Source: Anaerovibrio sp. JC8 (GTDB lineage: Bacteria > Bacillota > Negativicutes > Selenomonadales > Selenomonadaceae). Taken from it: a stretch of DNA of 64,000 bases. Shown here piece by piece: positions 8,332 to 17,696 of this stretch (positions are counted from its first letter, which is position 1; every line of letters begins with the position of its first letter). The notes under the pieces were generated by a model that saw only the letters and a program-made list of their open reading frames with translations, was not told the DNA's origin and ran no database searches. The DNA lies in assembly GCF_002100115.1 (NCBI RefSeq), contig NZ_ANBM01000006.1, positions 157,372 through 221,371 on the forward strand. The letters run 5' to 3'. Made by a program: the position numbers and the translations under genes.

Positions 8332-8892
8332 TTACTCTACCTCAAAGGTACCATTGATATATTCCTTGCCATTGCCCCTGAGAACCACCTTGTTGCCCTC
8401 AACGTCCAGCCACAGTGGTTCCCCTGCAAACACGGCATTTCTGTAGGAAACCTCAAACTTCACCACATTCTGCGGCAGGGTCTCCAAAATTCTCTCCATA
8501 ATGAAGATACCAGGCACCACAGGAATCTCAGTACGGTGAATCTGATTGGTATCTCCTACGGCAATAACAAAATCCAAAGTCTCCTGGCGGGTAAATACAT
8601 GCCAGCAGCCCTCAGAATTTACGGCATTATCCCCTGTAAGCTCGGGAGCGGTGAGCTCCGCCTTGGCTGCCGCCTCCTTTGGGGTCAGCAGCATGGTTGT
8701 GGTAAGGCTCTCCATACCGGAACGGGCCTGACACAACAGCATACGCTTGGTGGATTTCAGCATTTCCGGCTCGTAGGTGTCACCCTTGTAGGTATCCGGG
8801 CTTTCCTTCTGCCACAAATTCTTGATAATCATTACACCATCATAATCTCCGCCTCTTAAGCGGCCTGCAATTACTGCTAATTCTCGATTCAT
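8332..8892 (-). CDS. MaoC-like (R)-enoyl-CoA hydratase-type hotdog protein
   Basis: 186 residues. The hydratase-2 signature is clear: VGDTNQIHR with Asp114 and His119 as the catalytic pair, followed by PVVPGIFIMERIL. The C-terminal strands (FEVSYRNAVFAGEPLWLDV) complete the hotdog fold. The first 95 residues are more divergent. Its start overlaps the end of the ligase gene by 4 nt, showing translational coupling. With a CoA ligase before and a thiolase after, the operon encodes ligase, hydratase and thiolase steps like a short beta-oxidation or chain-elongation set. The substrate is unknown. Confidence 0.7.
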   Translation of the reverse strand: MNRELAVIAGRLRGGDYDGVMIIKNLWQKESPDTYKGDTYEPEMLKSTKRMLLCQARSGMESLTTTMLLTPKEAAAKAELTAPELTGDNAVNSEGCWHVFTRQETLDFVIAVGDTNQIHRTEIPVVPGIFIMERILETLPQNVVKFEVSYRNAVFAGEPLWLDVEGNKVVLRGNGKEYINGTFEVE

Positions 8893-10230
8893 AGCAACTC
8901 CTTCAAGGCCTCCTTGTTGACCTTGCCTCTATCATTTAATGGAAGCATTTCCAAAAAGACCAGCTTCTTTGGACGCTCCCTTTCATCTACATATTCACCA
9001 ACATCATGGCGGAACTGCTTGGAATCCGCAGGCCCCTCCGTAACCACAAAGGCCGCAATATCCTGGCCCCTGGTTTCATCCGCAAAGGGCAGCACGGCCA
9101 CATCTCTGACGTTGTCCATATTTCTGATTTGCTGCTCCAGCTTAAAGCAGCTGATTTTGTAGCCGCCCTTGTTTATCCAGTCTGTCTTACGGCCTGTAAA
9201 AATGATATCCCCATCATCATTTATATAGCCTGTATCATCGCAGCAATACGGCACCTGAACCCCGCTGACATGAAATGGGGTATCAACCACCAAAACACCG
9301 TCTACGGACTTCACCCGGATGCCCTCAAAGGGCTTGCCCAGATTCATTGTGTTCTCATCATCTATCTCCAGATGCTTGTAGGAAATATAGCTGAGCTCAC
9401 TGGAGCCGTAGTAAAGAATTATATCCGCCCCGGTAAAGGTCCTGCGGAGAGCCCGCTGGGTCTTGAGGCTTAAAATCTGGGACCCTGCAATTATCTGCTT
9501 CACATAAGGGCTTTCTCCCTTGGCCGCAACCCCCAAAATCTGGAGCTTGGCCGGCACCATGTACACATGGGTGACAAAATTACGGACTATAAGCATATTC
9601 CAGTAATTTCCGCTGATGCGTCGGCAGGTCACCACGGAGCCCCCGGCAGCCATCACCGACAGGAACATATTAAGATTGCCGGTAAAGCTCATGCTTCCGT
9701 GAAGGAACATAACAGTGTCGGCATCCACACCAAACACCTTGTTCTGCTCCTGAAAAAATCCCGCCCAGCTTTCGTAGGTGCGGTACATTACCTTGGCCAC
9801 CCCCGTGGTTCCGGAGCTCAGTGCCCCCATGACATCACAAGGGTAATGGTCCGTCACCCCTTCATCCAGCAGAAGGAAATTGTTTTGCATGGTTCCTACC
9901 TGCCACATGCCGTAAATGTTGTTTTCCTGCATTATGGCTTCCACCACGTCGGAGGAACAATCCTGATGCATCAGAACAGGAATGGCCCCCAGCTTCTCCA
10001 ATGCCAAAAAAGGCCCCGACTTGATAGACAGGACCCTCTGCAATTATCAGTATTGGTTTATACGGCTTGATCCCCTTTTCGGACGCACTGGCAGCCAGTT
10101 CATCCACAAGCCTTAAAAGAGAAGCATAAGAAAAACTTTCCCCATCGCAGTCCAGCATCATTTTATCCGGTATTCTGCTGCACTGCCCGACAAGTAAATC
10201 GTAATAGTTTAGCATCTTAACGCTATTCAC
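8889..10230 (-). pseudogene. AMP-dependent acyl-CoA synthetase (YhfT-like), interrupted by +1 frameshift
   Basis: Adenylates a carboxylic acid and transfers it to CoA. Two overlapping frames make one protein of about 446 residues: the first covers 10230 to about 10010, the second continues to 8889. Dropping one A from the six-A run at 10006-10011 (plus strand) joins them smoothly as VGAFLALEKLGAIPV. Conserved motifs follow: SSGTTGVAKV (ATP loop), YYGSSELSY, DTGYINDDGDIIFTGR and the C-terminal Lys in NDRGKVNKEA. Either a real mutation, a slippage site giving phase variation, or a sequencing error in a homopolymer. Its partners in the operon are intact. Confidence 0.8.
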
Positions 10231-10784
10231 TCCCCCAGAGCACTATTTACTCTAACCCCAATAAATGCTGCTAAGATACATTTTACTACATCTCCCGGGA
10301 TAAAAGGAAGTACTGCCTGCATAAAAGCGGCCTTAAATCCTATATTTAGGACTAACATCATGGAAATCAGTCCACCAATATAAACAATAGGAATACTTAC
10401 GATAATGGCTACGGCAATGTAACGCTTTAAATCAGGACGGGAGCCCTTGAAATAAGAAACCGCCGTAAAGGCCAGCACCCAGGCAAAATAGAAGCCTCCT
10501 GTGGGACCAAGAAGCCGCCCCAGGCCGCCCGTACCGCCTGGCAATATAGGCAGCCCTGCCAGCCCTCCCAGAATAAGATAAGCTGACAAGGTCATGAATG
10601 TCTGCTTCGGCGTCAGCACAAAGGCCGTCAGGCAGGTTGCTGCAGTGGTGGCCACCACCATAGCCGGTGTAAAGGGAAGCGGAAATGCTATGTATGATGA
10701 CACACTGACCACCGCCAGACACATGGCCATCTTGGCCAAGACCTTAACGGAAATATTCTGCTGAACTGCAACACTCTGACTCAT
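10227..10784 (-). CDS. bioY: biotin transporter substrate-binding subunit BioY
   Basis: 185 residues with six membrane segments. It is the S-component of an ECF-type biotin importer. Family marks are FPLPFTPA near the start, AYLILGGLAGLPI and the Gly-rich GGTGGLGRLLGPTGGFYFAW. The open frame extends 46 codons upstream, but the promoter (-10 at 10838-10833) lies inside that extension, so the ATG at 10784, giving the family's normal length, is preferred. Its ribosome binding site (AAAGG) is rather far, at 14 nt. The EcfA/EcfT energising proteins are not in this window. The gene heads an operon with ligase, hydratase and thiolase genes under a BirA-type operator. Confidence 0.9.
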   Translation of the reverse strand: MSQSVAVQQNISVKVLAKMAMCLAVVSVSSYIAFPLPFTPAMVVATTAATCLTAFVLTPKQTFMTLSAYLILGGLAGLPILPGGTGGLGRLLGPTGGFYFAWVLAFTAVSYFKGSRPDLKRYIAVAIIVSIPIVYIGGLISMMLVLNIGFKAAFMQAVLPFIPGDVVKCILAAFIGVRVNSALGE

Positions 10785-10832
10785 CTTGTCAACACTTACC
10801 TTTCTTGCTCCAAGAGCTTTATTACGAATACA

Positions 10833-10861
10833 AGTATAACCCCCTGTCAACCATTCGTCAA
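10833..10861 (-). promoter_or_regulatory. bioY operon promoter
   Basis: Minus strand -35 TTGACG (10861-10856), 17-bp spacer, -10 TATACT (10838-10833). Overlaps the BirA-type operator, as expected for repression. Confidence 0.7.
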
Positions 10862-10884
10862 CCAAAAGTTTACTGATGGTTGAC
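10857..10884. promoter_or_regulatory. BirA-type biotin operator
   Basis: GTCAACC, 14 bases, GGTTGAC: an inverted repeat with the geometry and half-site (GTnAACC-N14-GGTTnAC) known for BirA sites in Firmicutes. Further half-sites GTCAACC (10845-10851) and GTTAACC (10891-10897) flank it, so BirA may bind cooperatively. It overlaps the -35 box. Confidence 0.75.
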
Positions 10885-11053
10885 ATTAAAGTTAACCTAT
10901 TATGGTTTCGTGTATCCATCATTTACCGATTCTTGAAATTGTTTAACGAATTTCTTTTCTAATAATTATAATTTAAGCTAAAAACCAATATTTCCATTTA
11001 CATTTTTCCATATATACTTTATAATATCATCGAAATGGTGGTGATTAATAAAA

Positions 11054-11500
11054 ATGGATAAAATCGATAAGCAAATTTTAAAGCGCCTGCAGGAGAATGC
11101 CCGTGTAACTATTTCCGTGCTGAGCTCCGAGATTTCCCTTTCCATGCCGGCTATCAGCGAGCGTCTGAAGAAGCTGGAGGCTTCCGGTGTTATTAAGCAG
11201 TACACTGCGATTCTCAACCCAGAATTAATGGACAAGAATCTCACTGCCTTGGTAAATTTGGGCTTTGATAATCCTTCCAAGGCCGACGATTTCAAGAAAT
11301 TCGTTGTAAACGAGCCTGACATCAAGGAATGCTTCTACATTACCGGTGATTTCGACTATTGCCTGAAGATTATTACTCATAACACCCAGACATTGGAAGG
11401 TCTCCTTACCCGTATCAAGGAGCAGGCTGGTGTTACCAAAACCCAGACTATCGTGGTGCTGTCCTCCATTGTTGACAGACCATCCGTTGTCCTTGACTGA
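11054..11500 (+). CDS. Lrp/AsnC family transcription regulator
   Basis: 148 residues. The N-terminal winged helix (MDKIDKQILKRLQENARVTI to about 60, with the recognition segment SMPAISERLKKLEASG) is followed by an alpha/beta RAM domain at 65-140 (LTALVNLGF, FYITGDFDYCLKIITHN). These proteins sense amino acids and form octamers. GD in the RAM ligand loop is retained. GGTGGTG lies upstream as the ribosome binding site. It is transcribed alone, divergent from bioY, and ends at a bidirectional terminator. Target genes cannot be told; the amino-acid operon 12 kb away is one candidate. Confidence 0.9.
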   Translation: MDKIDKQILKRLQENARVTISVLSSEISLSMPAISERLKKLEASGVIKQYTAILNPELMDKNLTALVNLGFDNPSKADDFKKFVVNEPDIKECFYITGDFDYCLKIITHNTQTLEGLLTRIKEQAGVTKTQTIVVLSSIVDRPSVVLD

Positions 11501-11523
11501 CAACTTAATTAAAATCGCAAACA

Positions 11524-11566
11524 AAAAACTGTGGATATGCCCTTTATGGGTCTGTCCACAGTTTTT
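11524..11566. terminator. bidirectional terminator
   Basis: AAAAACTGTGGA and TCCACAGTTTTT arms with T-runs in both directions. It serves the Lrp gene on the plus strand and the five-gene operon ending at 11592 on the minus strand. Confidence 0.85.
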
Positions 11567-11591
11567 AAATTTGTCTGATTAATTTTTCCTT

Positions 11592-13094
11592 TTATGGCTG
11601 GCGCCTGTCTTCTCCGTCTGTTATGACCTTATTCCACCCATAATACTGGGCGTACATAATATTATGGCTTCCTTCAAGACGGGGCTCCAGATCAGCGCCC
11701 CAGGCCAGAATACCCGTATTCCAGGTCATGGCACTCTCGCACCACTCTCCCAGTTCATCAGCAATCGGCGGCACATCTATCTGATGCACCACCACCAGCT
11801 CCTGATTGGCACGGGCGTTAATGTAGTCTATGCGGTCGGTCCACTGTTCATAGACGCTCCATTCCACATGGATAAGGATGCCCGAAACCACCAGCCAAAC
11901 AGCCGCCACCAGTCCAAAGGCACCCCGGCAAAATCCCACGTGGTTCTTTGCAAAATGCTCCAGCTCCGGCATTAATTCCCTCAATGCCGTCAATGAAAGA
12001 ATAATCAGGCAAACTGTAGGGAAAAAGCCAGCCCGGGCCGAGGCCATGGGCACAAACATCATGATTATCATAACCACCAGTGCTGCGGCAAAAAATACCC
12101 CCTGAAACATGGTTACCCTGTTCAGCCGCTGACCAGCCGGAAGGTTATAAATGTACAGCACCACCGGCACCAATAAAGGCAGCCAGAATTTTGTCACCGG
12201 CCAAAAACATTCATCGAAATTGATGTAAAACATCAAGGAAGTCCAATACATTTCCGGTGGCAGGGCAGGATTATATTCAAATTCCCGCTGCAAAGCCAAA
12301 CGATGCATTTCTCCCGGTGCCTGGGTCAGCATAAGGGTTCCTATGCAGAGGAAAATAAACCCTACCACCATCCAAGCCTCCAGCTGCTTCTGCCGCCAGA
12401 AGTATATCAAGGCAAAAAAGGTAATAAAGGCTACGGCTGCCGCCCCTGTTTCCACGGACCAGCCGGCGGCCAGACCACTTACAGCCATCACGGGAATACT
12501 CCATTTTGGGGGAGCTTCCCAAAAATCACTGTGCCAGTATTTGAGGCAATAAGGCAGTAAAAACAAGCATTCCAGCAGGGCCATCCAGAGATAAACGCAG
12601 CTGCCGCACATCCATAATATGGTCAAGAACGGGTCCGGCAGGAAAAACCAGGCGGCCACCACCAGCCATATCATATAGGTCTTGTTCATGCTCTTCAGAA
12701 TTTCGCCGGTTCCCAGGCGGAACATTAAAAATATAAGTGCCACAAAAACAACAGTATTCAAAATGTTGAAGGGCAGCTTGCCCTGCCAGGCGAAAAACTG
12801 GGTAAGGCCGATTCCCAATATTCTGCCGCCCCAGGTGAAGTAATGGGACCACTGGCTGACCACAATATCATAAAATGACGTTATCCGCACCCGTTCCCCT
12901 ACTCCGTCCAGAAGATTTCCCCGGTCTGCCCCATCCCATATAAAAGCATAGGGTATATCATCAGATACCAGAGGAAGAATCATATTCCGCACAAAAAAGA
13001 CCAGGGTCACCACCAGCAAAATGGCCTGCCAGGACAGCCAGGAGGGCAATACAGCTGTATTTTGCTCAATCCGTCCTTCGTTGTGTTTTGCCAT
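11592..13094 (-). CDS. DUF6056-type multipass membrane protein, paralogue 2
   Basis: 500 residues with about 11 membrane segments. After the first segment there is an acidic pair and aromatic run (LVSDDIPYAFIWDG), then FTWGGRILG. This layout is like the first external loop of GT-C glycosyltransferases, so a sugar or lipid-linked transferase role is possible; the DUF6056 label is from memory. It is clearly paralogous to the preceding gene, sharing the N-terminal DDxxYAFIWD motif, the WSHYFTWGGR block and VAGWSVETGA. Its ribosome binding site (GGTAGGAG) overlaps the stop codon of the previous gene, so they are translationally coupled. Last gene of the operon starting at 21034. Confidence 0.65.
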   Translation of the reverse strand: MAKHNEGRIEQNTAVLPSWLSWQAILLVVTLVFFVRNMILPLVSDDIPYAFIWDGADRGNLLDGVGERVRITSFYDIVVSQWSHYFTWGGRILGIGLTQFFAWQGKLPFNILNTVVFVALIFLMFRLGTGEILKSMNKTYMIWLVVAAWFFLPDPFLTILWMCGSCVYLWMALLECLFLLPYCLKYWHSDFWEAPPKWSIPVMAVSGLAAGWSVETGAAAVAFITFFALIYFWRQKQLEAWMVVGFIFLCIGTLMLTQAPGEMHRLALQREFEYNPALPPEMYWTSLMFYINFDECFWPVTKFWLPLLVPVVLYIYNLPAGQRLNRVTMFQGVFFAAALVVMIIMMFVPMASARAGFFPTVCLIILSLTALRELMPELEHFAKNHVGFCRGAFGLVAAVWLVVSGILIHVEWSVYEQWTDRIDYINARANQELVVVHQIDVPPIADELGEWCESAMTWNTGILAWGADLEPRLEGSHNIMYAQYYGWNKVITDGEDRRQP

Positions 13095-13095
13095 A

Positions 13096-14574
13096 TTATT
13101 CTCCTACCTTTTTCCAATCATTTTCCTTGTCGATACGAATGCTTTTTAAGCCATAAAACTGGGCAAACATATTGGAGCGGTTATCCTTGGGCTTGTATTC
13201 CAAATCCGCCCCGTAAATCAGGTGGTATATGGTCATGGACCGTGGCCCAAGCCATTCATCCAAATCATCCTGTATATATAGGGCAGGAACCACAATTTCA
13301 TCATCGTTGCGGTGCTGCTCTATATACTCCATGCGTCTCTCCCACTGACGGGCATTGGAGGTTTCCACGTATAGCGCCCCCATCAGTGATAGCACCACAT
13401 ATACAAAGGTGACCATTCCCAGGCCCCAAAGTGAATTGCGCCACACTGCAGACAGCCGGCATTTTTCCCTTAGGAATGGTACGCATTCCTTAAGGGCCGC
13501 CGTGGAAGCCACTGTCAGAAACATGGTGGAATGAAAGCCCGTATGCACCTTAAATTCGGGGGCAAACATCATCAGGCACAGTATTTCCATGCCGGCCCCC
13601 GCAAAGGCCATAATATAATGCTTCACCTCACGGGTCTTTTGCACTTTCATAAAATATATTATCAGAGGGAGAAGCAAAAAAGACTCCCAAACAAAAATCG
13701 GCAGGAACCCCTCGGTGAAGTTTCTGTAAAACATTTCCGAGGTAAAGAGCTTTTCCGCTGCCAATACGTATTCCGGCTCGTACTGCAGCATGAATTTTTC
13801 ACGCATAATGGAGCCCGGTGCCAGCATCAGCAGCAAACAGCCTATAACGGCTCCCGCTGCCCCCGCCACCATCCAGTGCTTAAGGTGCCCCTCCTGACGG
13901 TAGAAAAAGAACAATGCCAGCCCCACCAGGGTCAGTGTAACCAGACTGCCCCCTTCCTCTGACCAGCCGGCCACAAGGCCCAAAAGAGCCATGACCAGTA
14001 TGGACCATTTAGGCCATTGCCGCCCAAAATCCCCGTTTCTGTAGGCCAGTGCGTAGGGCAGCAAAAAGGCACACTCCCAAAGGCCCGTCCACAGATAAAC
14101 GCAGGCCCCTGTCATCCATACCATGGTGGTAATGTAATCAAATACCCCAAAGTGAATACACAAAATAACCCACAGAAAACAGCCCTTGGCCTTGGCAGGG
14201 GACACAATTTTTCCCATGGCCAGCCAATAGACAATCGTCATCAGCAGCAGACAGGCAGCAGTGTTGGCCATATCGAAGCAAGCCATGTCCTGCCAGGCAA
14301 AAAACTGAATTATCAGCATGGAGAAGGTGCGCCCGCCCCATGTAAAATAATGGGTCCATTGAGAGGCAAAAACATCACCTATGCTTGCAATCTTCTGCCG
14401 TGGGCCTATATCATCCATAAGATTGCCACCGTGCTCCGGGTCCCATATAAAGGCATAGGAATAGTCATCCCCCACCATGGGCATAAGGTTATTGCGCCAG
14501 AAAAATATTATGCCCACAATAAGCAATATAACCTGCCAAGGTATTTTTTCCCACGTTTTAGCAATCCAATTCAT
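13096..14574 (-). CDS. DUF6056-type multipass membrane protein, paralogue 1
   Basis: 492 residues, about 11 membrane segments, with MVGDDYSYAFIWDPEHGG after the first helix, QWTHYFTWGGRTFSM, and VAGWSEEGGS in the middle. The acidic loop residues and the shape resemble GT-C glycosyltransferases (inference). The start ATG overlaps the RND gene stop by 4 nt (ATGA). It forms a tandem duplicate with the following gene, and the pair may act as a heterodimer or on different substrates. A link to envelope glycan or lipid modification would suit the transporters encoded upstream, but nothing proves it. Confidence 0.65.
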   Translation of the reverse strand: MNWIAKTWEKIPWQVILLIVGIIFFWRNNLMPMVGDDYSYAFIWDPEHGGNLMDDIGPRQKIASIGDVFASQWTHYFTWGGRTFSMLIIQFFAWQDMACFDMANTAACLLLMTIVYWLAMGKIVSPAKAKGCFLWVILCIHFGVFDYITTMVWMTGACVYLWTGLWECAFLLPYALAYRNGDFGRQWPKWSILVMALLGLVAGWSEEGGSLVTLTLVGLALFFFYRQEGHLKHWMVAGAAGAVIGCLLLMLAPGSIMREKFMLQYEPEYVLAAEKLFTSEMFYRNFTEGFLPIFVWESFLLLPLIIYFMKVQKTREVKHYIMAFAGAGMEILCLMMFAPEFKVHTGFHSTMFLTVASTAALKECVPFLREKCRLSAVWRNSLWGLGMVTFVYVVLSLMGALYVETSNARQWERRMEYIEQHRNDDEIVVPALYIQDDLDEWLGPRSMTIYHLIYGADLEYKPKDNRSNMFAQFYGLKSIRIDKENDWKKVGE

Positions 14575-17500
14575 CCTTGAGCCGTACCCTTATATACTCT
14601 GCTGATCATAATAAACAGCAATGGAATAACAAATACACCCAAAATTGTGCCCACGGTCATGCCGCCTACCACAGCCACACCCATGCTGCAGCGGGATACA
14701 CTGCCCGCACCGTCAGCAAAGGCCAGCGGCAGACAGCCCACCACGAAGGCAAAGGATGTCATTATAATTGGCCTGAAACGCAATTTGGCAGCAGTCATCA
14801 CCGCCCGCAGAGGGGCCATGCCATTATCCACCCGCAATTTGGCGTATTCCACTATTAAAATCGCATTTTTAACCGTCAGACCTACTATCAGGAGAATACC
14901 AATCTGAACAAAAATGCTGATAGGCTTATCAGCCACGGCTACCCCCAGCAGGGTGCCGCCGATTCCCAGCGGTACAGACAGCAGCACCGCCACTGGCAGG
15001 CTCCAGGACTCGTAAAGAGCCACCAGACAAAGGAACACAAACAGAATACCCAGTGCCAGAATATAAATAACCTCACGCTGAGCCTTTTTTTCCTGCAGGC
15101 TGTCCTTGGACCAGGCCATACGGAAGCCAGTTCCGATTACCTTGCCCGCCGCTTCCTCCAAAGCATCCATAGCCTCTCCGGAGGAGTAGCCGTCGGCAGC
15201 GGTTACATTGACCTGTATGCTCCGTACACCGTTGTAGCGGCTGATATAGCCCGGGCCCACGCCCTTGGAGGAATGGACCAGACTGCTTATTGGCACCATT
15301 TCCCCGTCCTCGCTGCGGACAAACAGATAGCGCAGATCCTCCTCGGTTTCCCGATAGCCACGGTCAGCCTGGATAACAGTCTTATATACTTGGCCATAGC
15401 GGGTGAAATCATTGACCTCCTCCCCACCAAACATGGCTTCCATGGTGGTGTAGATGTCACTTATATTCACCTTTAATTCCTTGGCCAGATCCTCATTTAC
15501 AGTAAAATCAGCATAAGGGGTATTGATGGAAAAACCGATTTCCACCTCATCCAGCTCCTCATGCTTCTGGGCCTCCAGATAAAGGGCCGTAGCCAAATCG
15601 TTAAGCTCCTCATCTGTATGGCCGCTGACATCCATAATCTGCATGGATATATCCCTCGACAGGAACGGGGCCGCCACCAGCCCGTGGGCCTCCGGCACTG
15701 CCTTTTCAATAGCTTCGTTGGCAGCATCCACAATATCATCTGGTGCAATGCCCAAATCCTTACGTTCGCTCCAGTCCTTCAGTGCCACGAACATTATGCC
15801 CGCATTTGGCTTGGTGGTATCACTTAGCAGATCGGAGCCGGCAATGCCCACAATATTCTCGATGGCCTCATATTGCAGCATATTCTCCGTCAGCCTGTTA
15901 ATGGCATCAGCCGTGCGGTTCATGGAGGTACCCTCAGTAAGATTAAGTCCTACCATGAAATACCCCTGGTCCTCCCCCGGAATATACTCCGTAGGCAATA
16001 ACCGATAGCACAATATGATGCCCACGGTCATAATTGCCAGACCCACCAATATTGTTCTGGTACGTCTGATGCACCAGCCCAGAACCTTTAAATATTTTTG
16101 CTGGCAGCTTCTGAAATAATTTTGGAATCCCGCCAGTATTTTACTGTTTTCTACCTTATCATTCCAAATTGGCAGTATAAGCACACAGAGAGCCGGTGTG
16201 AGAGATAATGCCACAACGGCAGATATTCCCATGGACACGGCTATGGTCAGGGCAAACTGACGATACAAAATGCCTGTCATGCCGTCAAAAAAGGCTACCG
16301 GCAAAAATACAGCCAACAATACAAAGGCAATGGCCACAACAGGCTTCTGAACCACACCCATGGCCGCCCTGGTGGCTTCCTTGATATCCAGAATGCCTCT
16401 CTCCCGCTCCTGCATTACACTTTCCACCACCACTATAGCGTCATCCACCACAAGGCCGATGGCCAGAATAAGGGCAAAGAGAGTGAGAAGATTCAGGGTA
16501 AAGCCCAGCAGCTTAAAGGCGATAAAGGTGGCTATCAACGACACCGGTATGGCGATAATGGAAATAATGGTGGCACCACGGTTCTGCAAAAACAGGAACA
16601 TGATTACCATTACCAGAAGCAGGGCCTCAAAAAAGGTATAGGAAACCTCCTGCATGGATTCAGAAATATATTTGGTGCGGTCCACCACTATCCTGCATTC
16701 CATGTCAGGCGGAAAGGCTCCTTCAGCCTCCTCCAATATATCCCGTACCTTGTTTATGGTCTCCAGTGCATTGGCATTATCCGCCAGAGTGATACCATAA
16801 GCGGCAGCGGGCTGGCCATCCACATAGGATAAATAACGGGTATCCCTTACCCCCTCACTGATACGGGCCACATCCCTCAGTCTGGTGGTGGCGCCGTTTT
16901 CTGACTGCAAAATTATTTTTTCAAAATCAGCGGGGGTCTTCTTGGTGTTCATTACCCGGCCGATTAACTGCTTTTCCTGAACATCCGTTGTCGGGAGCTT
17001 GCCCAAAGAGCCCACTGCGGGCCGGACATTCTGCTCCTCAATGGCGTTGGAAACATCACTGACAGTAATTCCCCTTGCAGCCATTTTGTCAGGCTGCAGC
17101 CATATCCGCATGGCATAATCCTCAGTGTACTCATCCACACCGCCGACACCGGAAACCCTCTTGATACGGTCAAGGAAATAGGACTTGGCGTAATTCTGCA
17201 AATACACGCTGTCATAGGTGCCATTAGGGGAGCATAAGGCCATAACAAAGATGGTATCCCTGGTATTGCGGGTCACCTGTATTCCCTCGGACTGAACCGC
17301 CTGTGGCAGTTGTGGAAGAATAGCCTGCAAACGGTTCTGCACATTGACGGTGGCAATATCACCATTGATACCATAATCAAAGGTCACGTTCAGCTGATAG
17401 CTTCCCGATGAATCGGAAAAGGAGCTCAGTGAATCAATGCCTTCGATTCCCCTTATTTCATTTTCGATAATTTTGGCCACTGTATCCTGCAGCACCTGGG

Positions 17501-17660
17501 AATCAGCCCCCGGATATGAAGTGGAAACACTAACCGTGGGCTGGTTCATGTTCGGGTATTCCTCTATCGGCAGCCTGATGACCGCCAATATACCCAACAG
17601 TGTCAGCAAAATAGCCCCTACTACCGCCTGCAGAGGGTGCCTGATAAAATATTGTGCCAA
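14571..17660 (-). CDS. RND efflux pump, HAE1 family
   Basis: 1029 residues, full length for AcrB/MexB-type inner-membrane pumps. It has two repeats of six helices and two periplasmic porter domains. The proton-relay aspartates are seen in LAIGLVVDDAIVVVESV, and the second-half relay Lys region in TVKNAILIVEYAKL. The start is TTG with GGGGG 6 nt upstream. The N-terminus MAQYFIRHPLQAVV differs slightly from usual pumps. No membrane-fusion protein or outer-membrane channel gene is adjacent, which is unusual; it must use partners encoded elsewhere or work differently. Embedded in the STAS/MATE operon. Confidence 0.9.
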   Translation of the reverse strand: MAQYFIRHPLQAVVGAILLTLLGILAVIRLPIEEYPNMNQPTVSVSTSYPGADSQVLQDTVAKIIENEIRGIEGIDSLSSFSDSSGSYQLNVTFDYGINGDIATVNVQNRLQAILPQLPQAVQSEGIQVTRNTRDTIFVMALCSPNGTYDSVYLQNYAKSYFLDRIKRVSGVGGVDEYTEDYAMRIWLQPDKMAARGITVSDVSNAIEEQNVRPAVGSLGKLPTTDVQEKQLIGRVMNTKKTPADFEKIILQSENGATTRLRDVARISEGVRDTRYLSYVDGQPAAAYGITLADNANALETINKVRDILEEAEGAFPPDMECRIVVDRTKYISESMQEVSYTFFEALLLVMVIMFLFLQNRGATIISIIAIPVSLIATFIAFKLLGFTLNLLTLFALILAIGLVVDDAIVVVESVMQERERGILDIKEATRAAMGVVQKPVVAIAFVLLAVFLPVAFFDGMTGILYRQFALTIAVSMGISAVVALSLTPALCVLILPIWNDKVENSKILAGFQNYFRSCQQKYLKVLGWCIRRTRTILVGLAIMTVGIILCYRLLPTEYIPGEDQGYFMVGLNLTEGTSMNRTADAINRLTENMLQYEAIENIVGIAGSDLLSDTTKPNAGIMFVALKDWSERKDLGIAPDDIVDAANEAIEKAVPEAHGLVAAPFLSRDISMQIMDVSGHTDEELNDLATALYLEAQKHEELDEVEIGFSINTPYADFTVNEDLAKELKVNISDIYTTMEAMFGGEEVNDFTRYGQVYKTVIQADRGYRETEEDLRYLFVRSEDGEMVPISSLVHSSKGVGPGYISRYNGVRSIQVNVTAADGYSSGEAMDALEEAAGKVIGTGFRMAWSKDSLQEKKAQREVIYILALGILFVFLCLVALYESWSLPVAVLLSVPLGIGGTLLGVAVADKPISIFVQIGILLIVGLTVKNAILIVEYAKLRVDNGMAPLRAVMTAAKLRFRPIIMTSFAFVVGCLPLAFADGAGSVSRCSMGVAVVGGMTVGTILGVFVIPLLFIMISRVYKGTAQG

Positions 17661-17696
17661 TGCTTTTCCCCCATTACTTCCAAGACTAAAGACTGA

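Noticed and set aside
7064..8446. 460-codon plus-strand frame
   Set aside because: Complement of the thiolase gene; its amino-acid composition is His/Pro/Arg-rich as typical for shadows and it overlaps a strong terminator at its start.
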